Of a stretch of DNA of 55,634 nt, positions 43,756 to 51,674 are shown piece after piece. The notes below the pieces were generated by a model. The model worked only from the letters and a program-made list of their open reading frames with translations. It did no database searches and had not been told where the DNA came from. Origin of the DNA: an uncultured Bacilli bacterium (GTDB lineage: Bacteria > Bacillota_I > Bacilli_A > RFN20 > CAG-631). The DNA is taken from NCBI GenBank assembly GCA_934215405.1, contig CAKPZU010000002.1, forward strand, positions 1 to 55,634, read 5' to 3'. Position 1 is the stretch's first letter, and each line of letters opens with the position of its first letter. The position numbers and the translations under genes were made by a program.

Positions 43756-46431
43756 TTACTTACGAACTGATCTTTTTGATTTATTATCTTTATTATATTC
43801 TGGAATTGCTTTTTCTTCAAATGTTTTATTTCCATAATATGCATTTAAATACATTTGCTTAATTTCACTCATTAATGGGTAACGAGGGTTAGCACCTGTA
43901 CATTGATCATCAAATGCTTGTTCAACCATTTCATCAAGTTTTTCTAGGAAGTATGCTTCATCTGGAACATAATCTTTAATTGTTGGTTTAATTCCAACTC
44001 TTGCTTTTAATTCATCTATTGCTTTAATTAGATTATCTAATTTTTCTTGATCATTCTTTCCTTTAATTCCTAAATAATCAGCTACTTCTGCATAACGATG
44101 TAAAGTATGTGGATGATCATATTGAGGGAATGTTCCCATCTTTGCTGGTACCTCGGCTGCATTAAATCTTAATACTTCATCAAGCATTAAAGCGTTAGCA
44201 ACACCATGAGCAATGTGGTGGAAAGCACCAAGCTTATGAGCCATTGAGTGACATACACCTAAGAAAGCATTAGCAAATGCCATACCGGCCATAGTAGCTG
44301 CATTAGCCATTTTTTCTCTTGCTTCAACATCTGTTTGACCATTGTCATAAGCACGAGGTAAATATTCAAAGATTGTCTTTAATGATTTTAAAGCTAAGCC
44401 GTCTGTATAATCAGTTGCCATCATTGAAGCAATTGCTTCTAAGTTATGGCTTACAGCATCAATACCACTAGCAGCAGTTAAGCCTCTTGGAGCTGACATA
44501 TGGAAATCAGTATCAATAATAGCCATATTAGGTAATAATTCATAATCAGCAAGTGGATATTTAACATGGCTTACTTCATCTGTAATAACGGCAAATGGAG
44601 TAACCTCAGAACCAGTACCTGCAGATGTTGGAATAGCGATAAAGTATGCTTTTTCACCCATCTTAGGGAAAGTATATACACGTTTTCTAATATCCATGAA
44701 ACGCATAGCCATATCCATAAAGTCAACCTCTGGATGTTCATACATAACCCACATAATCTTACCAGCGTCCATTGCAGAACCACCACCTAATGCGATAATG
44801 CAATCAGGCTTAAATGTTCTCATTTGTTCAGCACCAGCTTTTGCACAAGCAAGTGTTGGATCTGGTTCTACATCGAAGAATGTAGTATGTTCGATTCCCA
44901 TTTGATCAAGCTTATCTGTAATTGGCTTTGTATAACCATGACTATATAAGAAATTATCTGTAACGATAAAGCATTTTTTCTTACCCATTACTGTCTTTAA
45001 TTCATCTAAAGCAACTGGTAAGCAACCTTTTTTAATATAAATCTTTTGTGGAGCTCTAAACCAAAGCATATTTTCTCTCCTTTCAGCTACTGTTTTAATA
45101 TTGATTAAATGCTTAACTCCAACGTTTTCACTAACTGAGTTTCCACCCCAGCTACCACAACCTAGTGTTAAAGATGGAGTTAATTTAAAGTTATATAAAT
45201 CACCAATACCACCTTGAGATGAAGGAGTATTAACTAAAATACGACATGTTTTCATTCTTTCTTCAAATTCAGCAAGCTTAGCTTGTTGAGTCTTAACATC
45301 TAAGTAAATTGAAGAAGTATGGCCATAGCCACCATCAGCGATTAAATGCTCAGCCTTGCTAAATGCATCTTCAATATCCTTTGCTTTATACATAGCTAGT
45401 ACTGGAGAAAGCTTTTCATGAGCAAATTCTTCTGAAATATCAACGCTTTCAACTTCACCAATTAAAATCTTAGTACCTTCTGGTACACTAACACCTGCTA
45501 AAGCAGCAATTTTTACTGGAGCTTGTCCAACGATTTTAGCATTTAAAGCGCCATTAATAATAATTGTTTTTCTAACTTTTTCAGTTTCTTCAGGATTTAA
45601 GAAGTAACAGCCTCTTTTAGCAAATTCTTCTTTTACCTTATCATAAACACCTTCAAGAACGATAACTGATTGTTCTGATGCACAAATCATACCATTATCA
45701 AAAGTTTTACTATGAATAATTGAGTTAACAGCTAAAATGATATTAGCAGAATCATCAATAATTGCAGGAGTATTACCAGCTCCAACACCAAGTGCTGGTT
45801 TTCCACTACTATAAGCAGCCTTAACCATACCAGGTCCACCTGTTGCTAAAATAATATCTGCTTCCTTCATTAATAAATTAGTCATTTCAAGAGATGGAAT
45901 ATCAATCCAACCAATAATGCCTTCTGGTGCTCCAGCTTTTACTGCAGCCTCAAGTACAACCTTTGCAGCAGCAATTGTTGAATTCTTAGCTCTTGGATGT
46001 GGACTAATAATAATACCATTTCTTGTCTTTAAAGAAATTAAAGTCTTAAAAATAGCTGTTGAGGTTGGGTTTGTTGTTGGAATAACAGCAGCAACTAAGC
46101 CAATTGGCTCAGCAATCTTTTTAATACCATAAGCAGTATCTTCTTCTAATACTCCACAAGTCTTAACATGACGATAAGCATTGTAGATATATTCAGCTGC
46201 ATAATGGTTCTTAATAATTTTATCTTCTACGACACCCATTCCAGTTTCTTCAACTGCTAGCTTTGCAAGAGGAATTCTCATCTTATCTGCAGCACAAGCG
46301 GCAGCAAAGAAAATCTTATCAACTTGTTCTTGTGTGTAAGTAGCAAAAACTTCTTGAGCCTTTCTAACTCTTGCTATTGCCTTTTCAAGAGCTTCAACAC
46401 CATCTACTATTTCATATTTTTTTTCTTCCAT
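43756..46431 (-). CDS. adhE: Bifunctional acetaldehyde-CoA / alcohol dehydrogenase
   Basis: 891 residues from the ATG at 46431, which follows AAGGAGAG; a longer reading from 46473 lacks a ribosome site. The N-terminal aldehyde dehydrogenase half has IPTTNPTSTAIFKTLI, GVGAGNTPAIID and the catalytic Cys in FDNGMICASEQSVIV. The C-terminal iron alcohol dehydrogenase has GGGSAMDAGKIMW, IPTSAGTGSEVTPFAVIT and the metal histidines of HSMAHKLGAFHHIAHG. It turns acetyl-CoA to ethanol, regenerating NAD+; AdhE forms spirosomes. It directly follows rex (16 bp), the classic repressor of adhE. Confidence 0.97.
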   Translation of the reverse strand: MEEKKYEIVDGVEALEKAIARVRKAQEVFATYTQEQVDKIFFAAACAADKMRIPLAKLAVEETGMGVVEDKIIKNHYAAEYIYNAYRHVKTCGVLEEDTAYGIKKIAEPIGLVAAVIPTTNPTSTAIFKTLISLKTRNGIIISPHPRAKNSTIAAAKVVLEAAVKAGAPEGIIGWIDIPSLEMTNLLMKEADIILATGGPGMVKAAYSSGKPALGVGAGNTPAIIDDSANIILAVNSIIHSKTFDNGMICASEQSVIVLEGVYDKVKEEFAKRGCYFLNPEETEKVRKTIIINGALNAKIVGQAPVKIAALAGVSVPEGTKILIGEVESVDISEEFAHEKLSPVLAMYKAKDIEDAFSKAEHLIADGGYGHTSSIYLDVKTQQAKLAEFEERMKTCRILVNTPSSQGGIGDLYNFKLTPSLTLGCGSWGGNSVSENVGVKHLINIKTVAERRENMLWFRAPQKIYIKKGCLPVALDELKTVMGKKKCFIVTDNFLYSHGYTKPITDKLDQMGIEHTTFFDVEPDPTLACAKAGAEQMRTFKPDCIIALGGGSAMDAGKIMWVMYEHPEVDFMDMAMRFMDIRKRVYTFPKMGEKAYFIAIPTSAGTGSEVTPFAVITDEVSHVKYPLADYELLPNMAIIDTDFHMSAPRGLTAASGIDAVSHNLEAIASMMATDYTDGLALKSLKTIFEYLPRAYDNGQTDVEAREKMANAATMAGMAFANAFLGVCHSMAHKLGAFHHIAHGVANALMLDEVLRFNAAEVPAKMGTFPQYDHPHTLHRYAEVADYLGIKGKNDQEKLDNLIKAIDELKARVGIKPTIKDYVPDEAYFLEKLDEMVEQAFDDQCTGANPRYPLMSEIKQMYLNAYYGNKTFEEKAIPEYNKDNKSKRSVRK

Positions 46432-46447
46432 ATTAACTCTCCTTTTT

Positions 46448-47059
46448 TTATATATTTGCTGCAAGTGCGGCAAGCGATGCAGCCATATTTTCTTCTTTTA
46501 CCTTGACATTTTCAGGAACCTTTAATTTTACTGGTGAAAAGTTCCATATTGCCTTTATGTTTAAAGATACTAACAAATCACATATTGCTTGAGCATCTTT
46601 TTCACCAACAGTAATGATACCAATTGAGATATCTTCTTTTTTACAATACTCTTTTAAATCACTAAGTGGAAAGACATTTGTTCTATTAAATGAACCATTA
46701 TAATTAATTTCAAATTTAGCTTTTATAAAAATATTATATTCACTAAAGCTTTCATCTAATAATAATGCACTATCGAAATGACTACCACCAACTATTATTG
46801 CGTTTTTCATTTTAACACAATCTAATGCTTCCATAATCTTCATTACTAGCTCATTCTTGTTATAACCAATTTTAGGTTTCCCTGTGCCACTTACCATTGC
46901 TAAATCTTTTCTAACTAAAACTTCGCCATATCCTACAATTTTTGCAAGTTTAACTGAAGACACCATTTCATTATCTTTAAACATATCTGATTTCAAATAG
47001 TGTAAATAAGTTGGTAATCTTTCTATAACAGATTTAGGAATTTTCTTTTCGCACATCAT
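46448..47059 (-). CDS. rex: Rex redox-sensing transcriptional repressor (divergent sensor domain)
   Basis: 203 residues; the second ATG (47056) has better spacing from GGAGGG. The winged-helix domain is standard (IPKSVIERLPTYLHYLK, VSSVKLAKIVG, VLVRKDLA, IGYN). The Rossmann part is not: the usual VGxGxxGxAL reads VGGSHFDSAL (90-99), with Ser93 and Asp96 in place of the second and third Gly. NADH sensing could be altered. Rex normally represses fermentation genes until NADH rises. Here it heads the operon it presumably controls; I see no canonical TTGTGA-type Rex box upstream. Confidence 0.88.
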   Translation of the reverse strand: MMCEKKIPKSVIERLPTYLHYLKSDMFKDNEMVSSVKLAKIVGYGEVLVRKDLAMVSGTGKPKIGYNKNELVMKIMEALDCVKMKNAIIVGGSHFDSALLLDESFSEYNIFIKAKFEINYNGSFNRTNVFPLSDLKEYCKKEDISIGIITVGEKDAQAICDLLVSLNIKAIWNFSPVKLKVPENVKVKEENMAASLAALAANI

Positions 47060-47083
47060 ATCCCTCCTTACCTTATCGATATA

Positions 47084-47152
47084 ATTATATCTATTTATTT
47101 AAGTAATTTGAAATATTTATTTTTTATATGGGTATATCAAAAAATATATACC
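47084..47152 (-). promoter_or_regulatory. Promoter region of the rex operon with palindromes
   Basis: On the minus strand TTCAAA (47107-47112), 17 bp, TATAAT (47084-47089). The -10 lies in a perfect 14-bp palindrome GATATAATTATATC (47078-47091). Upstream, GGTATAT (47131-47137) and ATATACC (47146-47152) form an inverted repeat that could be an operator, or the end hairpin of the yfcE-like gene. Confidence 0.45.
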
Positions 47153-47161
47153 TTGAAATAA

Positions 47162-47710
47162 CTAGCCACTTAATTCTTTAATATTTATAATATTCATATC
47201 TAAATCTTTGAAGATGATTTTTCCATTTTCTAAGATTATATAACCATTATATGAATTATTTTTAGGGATGGAAACAGATCCTGGATTTATAAAGTATATC
47301 CCATTTTGTTTAATAAATTCAGGAACATGTGTATGGCCAAATAAAACAACATCGTTTTCTTTAATAGGAGGTAGGTTATCCTTATTATAGACATGTCCAT
47401 GTGTTAAATAAATCAAATGATTATTATTTTCAATTACTCCATATGTTGCAAGGAGTGGAAAGTTTAAAACCATTTGATCAACCTCACTATCGCAATTTCC
47501 TCGAACACAAATTATTTTTGTTGTTAAAGAATTTAATACCTCAATTACTTTTTTGGGATTATAATCCTTTGGCAAATCATTTCTTGGGCCATGATATAAA
47601 ATATCGCCAAGCAAAACTAAATAATCGGCTTTTTCATTTTTAAGTGCTTCAACCATTTTAGTACAATAAAAAGCAGAGCCATGAATATCTGATGCTATAA
47701 AATATTTCAT
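47162..47710 (-). CDS. YfcE-type metallophosphodiesterase
   Basis: 182 residues from the ATG at 47710 (AAGGAG upstream; the longer frame overlaps lysR). The calcineurin-like fold has all metal motifs in order: ASDIHGS, LLGDILYHG, VRGNCD, THGHVYN and FGHTHVP. E. coli YfcE hydrolyses phosphodiesters in vitro; the physiological substrate is unknown. It is 13 bp behind lysR and likely co-transcribed with it. Confidence 0.92.
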   Translation of the reverse strand: MKYFIASDIHGSAFYCTKMVEALKNEKADYLVLLGDILYHGPRNDLPKDYNPKKVIEVLNSLTTKIICVRGNCDSEVDQMVLNFPLLATYGVIENNNHLIYLTHGHVYNKDNLPPIKENDVVLFGHTHVPEFIKQNGIYFINPGSVSIPKNNSYNGYIILENGKIIFKDLDMNIINIKELSG

Positions 47711-47723
47711 TGTTTTTCTCCTT

Positions 47724-48647
47724 TTACATATACATTCTTTTAGATTCACATAAAGATGAGATAAAATCTAAATCGAGCTTTGTTAATCTATAGCTTTTTC
47801 GATAAATCATAACATCTTTATAAACCTTATTGTTATCTTCACATTCTTTAATAACTAAGCCATAACGATCTAATGTTGATTTTGGAACTGGAGATACAAA
47901 CATAAAAGCATTTAGGTTTTTAGAAAGTATTTCAAATTGACTAGCCCTTTCAAAAACAAAAATTCTTTTTTTAATAGAATCTTGAAATTCTTCTTTTCTA
48001 ACAGTTGAAAAAACAAGAGATGGAACATATGGATCACCATGGGCAACTTCAATATAATCATCTAAGTCTTTAAATGATAATTTTTTCTTTTTAGCAAGCG
48101 GTGAATCCTTATTAACAATTAATACATATTTAAATTCTGTTACTAATTCACTATTAAAGCCTTTTTCATCAAGCATTTGCTTATAATATTTATCATAATT
48201 TTCAGCATATCTAATAATTCCTAAATTATAGCCATCCTCAAGCAGGTTTTTTAATGTTCTTGAGGAATTTGTTTCCTTATATAAAACCTCAACATTATTT
48301 TCTTTTGCTATTTGTAATGAAAAGTTAGAGAAAGCCTCTCCTATATAAGAAGCCCTTGGAACCGAAATTGAAAATTTTCTTTTTGAGTTTTCGCCATCTT
48401 TAAAAAGTTCTTCAACATCATCAATTTCCTTTAATATTCTTTTACCATATTGAATTAATTTTTCACCATCTGGAGTTAAAGTCATCCCTTTAGCATTCCT
48501 ATCAAAAATAGTAATGCTTAATTCTTTTTCAAGTTCTTTTATGGCTCTCGTTAAGTTTGGCTGAGCAATATATAACTGTTCAGCAGCCTTATTTATCGAT
48601 CCACTTTTAGCTATTTCAACAGCATATTTTAGATACTTAATATTCAT
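47724..48647 (-). CDS. LysR-family transcriptional regulator
   Basis: 307 residues. The N-terminal winged helix is typical (YLKYAVEIAKSGSINKAAEQLYIAQPNLTRAI, residues 4-35 as a region), followed by FDRNAKGMTLTPDGE and a periplasmic-binding-like effector domain (about 90-300). The ligand is unknown. AAAGGAGC precedes the ATG. A perfect LysR-type site (ATC-N9-GAT) lies in its own promoter region at 48682-48702, suggesting autoregulation. Confidence 0.93.
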   Translation of the reverse strand: MNIKYLKYAVEIAKSGSINKAAEQLYIAQPNLTRAIKELEKELSITIFDRNAKGMTLTPDGEKLIQYGKRILKEIDDVEELFKDGENSKRKFSISVPRASYIGEAFSNFSLQIAKENNVEVLYKETNSSRTLKNLLEDGYNLGIIRYAENYDKYYKQMLDEKGFNSELVTEFKYVLIVNKDSPLAKKKKLSFKDLDDYIEVAHGDPYVPSLVFSTVRKEEFQDSIKKRIFVFERASQFEILSKNLNAFMFVSPVPKSTLDRYGLVIKECEDNNKVYKDVMIYRKSYRLTKLDLDFISSLCESKRMYM

Positions 48648-48681
48648 AATAGCTCCTTTCGATAAAAATATATATTTTCAT

Positions 48682-48702
48682 TTTATCATTTTTAATGATA
48701 AA
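48682..48702 (-). promoter_or_regulatory. LysR-type operator upstream of the regulator gene
   Basis: A perfect 9-3-9 palindrome (arm TTTATCATT) contains ATC-N9-GAT, the T-N11-A core of LysR-type binding sites. It is 35 bp upstream of the lysR start codon. Confidence 0.6.
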
Positions 48703-48730
48703 TAAAAAGGGAAAATATGTTTTTATGCAA

Positions 48731-48752
48731 AAATAGAGATTTTTATTTCTCC
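48731..48752 (-). terminator. Weak terminator after the sensor kinase gene
   Basis: On the minus strand GGAGA and TCTCT pair (4-5 bp) and are followed by ATTTTTG, 3-20 bp after the kinase stop. The stem is short, so read-through into lysR is possible. Confidence 0.4.
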
Positions 48753-48754
48753 TG

Positions 48755-50179
48755 TTAAGCTAATGGTAGTGTTGCTGAAAAAATTGTTAAATTATTTTTC
48801 CTTTCATATGTTAATGTACCATGCATTGATTCAATAGCTGTTTTTGCTAAAAACAATCCTAATCCTGAATTGTTTTCTGTTGTATTTTCAGAAACAAATG
48901 GATCAAAAATATTTTTATCTATTGTAATACCTTTTCCATCATCTATAATATCAATTTTACATATTCCTTTTTTCTTTGAAACAATAACATCTAAATTAGA
49001 GCAATATGAATGTTCAATTGCATTTAAGATTAAATTGATTATTACACTTTCTAAAGCTCTTTCTTTAGCATATACATATAGCTTATCAGGAAATGTAACA
49101 TTTAGAATAATGCCATTAGCTTCACAATCAGGTCTTAAATCATCAGTTACCCTATAAATCATTTGGCTTAAATCTAATATTTTCGACTGCTCAGCAATAT
49201 AGTTTTGTTTTCCATATTTTCCAACATCAGCAAAATCCTTTTTTAGTTCTTCACTTTTTTGTAATATATAATTTATCTTCTCTGTATATTCCTTTCCTAT
49301 TAATGATTGTTTTAAATCAATCAAGGAGCTATACATCACAACAGCTGTTTTTTTCATATCATGACTTATATATAATAATAGCTTATCACGTTCATTAAGA
49401 ACATTTTGTAAACTTAATGTTTGCTTTTCAACCTCATTTTCAAGGTTAGTTGTAAGATAGCGATTTCGAATTTCAATGGATGTAAATTCACTAAAGCCTA
49501 AAACAATTGTAATGCAAAGCATTATGATACAAAGCCAATATTTTTCAGACAAAACGATTAAAGGAAGTATTTTATTATTAGTAAATAAGGAAGATGCTAA
49601 AAAGCAAGCAATTATTCCGTTTAATCTTAAGCCTAATGATTTTCCTTTAAGTATATCATAAGCTGATAATGCAGCTACAATTACTATGTTAATTATCGTT
49701 AAAGCCATATAGAAGACATATAAAAATGAGTGCACACTAACATTCATACATAATGGTAAGGCGAATGCTAATAGACTAGTGATAGATGAAATGGCAATTG
49801 ATATATAAAACACAGGAATTTTCCTGATTTTTTTAGGAAAATAAAGCATAGAAATTAAAAGCATAATGTTTATAGAAAAATAACGAATTCCAAGAAGAAC
49901 ATATGGAATGCTTGATAAATTAAATAATAAATAAGTAGTAAACATCAATGCAAAAATACTAGTAGCATATAGTAATTGAGGAATAAATGTAAGTGAATGC
50001 TTTAAGATACAAATAAAAACGAACATCAAAAATGTTCCAACGCCAATTGCAGCTCCAGCAAATAAAAAAGAGCGATTTGTTGAAGTCATTTTCCTTATTA
50101 AAGAATCTTCTCCAATTAATATTTCATCTTCAATTCCAATATAATTATCATTATCAGTTTCGTAATGAATAGTTACCAT
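48755..50179 (-). CDS. 7TM sensor histidine kinase, C-terminal part of an interrupted gene
   Basis: 474 residues from the first ATG. About seven membrane helices (38-235) are followed by a coiled helix, the phospho-accepting His273 in YISHDMKK, the N box (INLILNAIEH, 381-390), G1 (IDDGKGI, 412-418) and G2 (NSGLGLF, 437-443). The ATG lacks a convincing ribosome site. The same frame stays open upstream for 26 more codons, back to the TAA at 50258-50260 that ends the upstream ORF, and those codons (starting VSHETKTEPLYIDIPISS) read like the rest of an extracellular 7TMR-DISM domain. The gene therefore looks split by one stop. Confidence 0.85.
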   Translation of the reverse strand: MVTIHYETDNDNYIGIEDEILIGEDSLIRKMTSTNRSFLFAGAAIGVGTFLMFVFICILKHSLTFIPQLLYATSIFALMFTTYLLFNLSSIPYVLLGIRYFSINIMLLISMLYFPKKIRKIPVFYISIAISSITSLLAFALPLCMNVSVHSFLYVFYMALTIINIVIVAALSAYDILKGKSLGLRLNGIIACFLASSLFTNNKILPLIVLSEKYWLCIIMLCITIVLGFSEFTSIEIRNRYLTTNLENEVEKQTLSLQNVLNERDKLLLYISHDMKKTAVVMYSSLIDLKQSLIGKEYTEKINYILQKSEELKKDFADVGKYGKQNYIAEQSKILDLSQMIYRVTDDLRPDCEANGIILNVTFPDKLYVYAKERALESVIINLILNAIEHSYCSNLDVIVSKKKGICKIDIIDDGKGITIDKNIFDPFVSENTTENNSGLGLFLAKTAIESMHGTLTYERKNNLTIFSATLPLA

Positions 50180-50257
50180 ACATTCTCTTGAGTATTTTCT
50201 TTCTGATGAAATAGGAATATCAATGTATAAAGGCTCCGTTTTAGTTTCATGTGAAAC

Positions 50258-50767
50258 TTAATCATCATATTTTGAAGCTGATGAAAATCCCGTATAATAG
50301 GCAATATTATACTTATCTATTGAACCAACATAGGCTTTATTTTGATATTGGACATATACACTGCAGCTTGAAAAAATAATCGGTATATACATTGTTAAAT
50401 GCAAGTTTCCATCAGGCTTTAATAAATAATCTAAGCTTTTAACATTGTTCCATTCATTATCTAATAAAGTATCAATATAAAAGCGGTATATCCCTTTTTT
50501 TGAAGCTTTTTGTTTTGCATTACTATTAGATACCATTTCATCCATTCCAGCAAATTCATCCGCCAAATAATTAACTGATGTCATTTTCATGACCTTATTT
50601 ATATCTAAAATTGAAACAGTATTTACTGTTGTATTGGATATTTCTTTTACTTTAATTGGTGTTTCACTAATATAATTTTCCCTTAAAAGGCCCAAGCTAC
50701 CGGAAAATGTCACACAAAAAAGGGCTAAAATCAGTAAAATAAGTAAGTGTAAATAATTTTTCTTCAT
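50258..50767 (-). CDS. N-terminal sensor piece of the interrupted histidine kinase
   Basis: 169 residues from the ATG at 50767, with GGGAGA upstream and an ATGA overlap with the response regulator stop. One membrane helix (about 5-28) leads into an extracellular beta domain (GIYRFYID, LHLTMYIPIIFSSCSVYVQY, GSIDKYNIAYYTGF) like 7TMR-DISMED2 sensors. It ends at a TAA that is exactly in frame with the kinase ORF 26 codons further on. Alone it has a single membrane anchor and no output domain. Confidence 0.8.
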   Translation of the reverse strand: MKKNYLHLLILLILALFCVTFSGSLGLLRENYISETPIKVKEISNTTVNTVSILDINKVMKMTSVNYLADEFAGMDEMVSNSNAKQKASKKGIYRFYIDTLLDNEWNNVKSLDYLLKPDGNLHLTMYIPIIFSSCSVYVQYQNKAYVGSIDKYNIAYYTGFSSASKYDD

Positions 50768-51453
50768 GATATATCTCCCACAAAGCAATACCCTTTATTA
50801 AATTCTGTGTGAATAATATCACATGTAGGTAATACTGCCTTTAATTTTCTTCTTAAAGATGATAAATGAGCCCGAATTGTTGTCGTATGTAGGCTTGGAG
50901 CACACCAAATTTGCTCATATATTTCATCAGCTGTAAAATATTTTCCTTTATTTTTTACTAAAAAGAACAAAATATTAAATTCTGATGGAGTTAGCGAAAC
51001 AGGCATATTTTTACATTTTACAACTCTAGTATTAGCATTTATAGAAAAGCAACCAAATTCTTGCTTAGCATCCTCCTTTGGTAAAAGTCGTAAAGCTATA
51101 TGAGCTTGTAAAACCCTCATAGTACATGGTTTAACTATATAGTCAATAGCTCCAGATGTAAGGCCTTTTACTACTATATCTTCACTATCTAATGATGACA
51201 TAATAATTACTGGAGGTAGCATTAGATTTTGTGAAAGCAAATCCATTCCCATGCTATTTTTTAAAACTAGATCCAAAACTATAGCATCAAGATTATCTTC
51301 ATGAGTTAATATATCAACAGCTTCATCAATTGAAGATGCGCTAAAAACTATATTTGATTTAGAAAAATAAGAAACCATTTCTTCCTTTAGCTTTATATCA
51401 TCTTCTACAAATAATAATTTTCTTCCACTAACTGTATAATCCATATATATCAT
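50764..51453 (-). CDS. OmpR-family response regulator
   Basis: 229 residues (an in-frame ATG at 51444 is an alternative start). The receiver has the acidic pair at Asp18/Asp19 region (FVEDD), phospho-acceptor Asp61 (AIVLDLVL), SS at 86-87 and Lys108 (YIVKP). The C-terminal winged helix (about 127-229) has VSLTPSEFNILFFLVKN and TIRAHLSSLRRKL. It is the first gene of a two-component operon, with an ATGA overlap to the sensor. A 10-bp direct repeat in the divergent spacer (51577-51596) is a candidate binding site. Confidence 0.93.
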   Translation of the reverse strand: MIYMDYTVSGRKLLFVEDDIKLKEEMVSYFSKSNIVFSASSIDEAVDILTHEDNLDAIVLDLVLKNSMGMDLLSQNLMLPPVIIMSSLDSEDIVVKGLTSGAIDYIVKPCTMRVLQAHIALRLLPKEDAKQEFGCFSINANTRVVKCKNMPVSLTPSEFNILFFLVKNKGKYFTADEIYEQIWCAPSLHTTTIRAHLSSLRRKLKAVLPTCDIIHTEFNKGYCFVGDIS

Positions 51454-51517
51454 CTGCCTTTTTAAACATTTGTATTATAACAAACAAAAATATCCTATGC
51501 AACTTCGCTTAAAGGCT

Positions 51518-51596
51518 AAAATAATTATTATTTTGAAGTATTTATTGTTAAAAAGCCTTTTTATTAATAAAAAGTTAATTTGTAAAGATTTGTTAA
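51518..51596. promoter_or_regulatory. Divergent regulatory region with palindromes and 10-bp direct repeat
   Basis: AAAATAATTATTATTTT (51518-51534) and CTTTTTATTAATAAAAAG (51555-51572) are perfect palindromes. TTTGTAAAGA and TTTGTTAAGC (51577-51596) form a 10-bp-period direct repeat typical of OmpR/PhoB-type regulators. The region lies between the regulator gene and the repeat-protein gene. Confidence 0.5.
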
Positions 51597-51674
51597 GCTT
51601 TCGTGAAATTAGGGGGTTGAAATTTTATTATGATAAAATAGCATAGATATTTTATAAGGAAAGTGAGGATAATT

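Noticed and set aside
43756..46473. Several 60-75-codon ORFs on both strands within adhE
   Set aside because: They are shadows of a strongly conserved gene, without ribosome sites or recognisable protein features.
47131..47152. Rex-binding site
   Set aside because: The inverted repeat GGTATAT/ATATACC does not resemble known Rex boxes (TTGTGA or TTGTTAA types); noted only as a possible operator or end hairpin.
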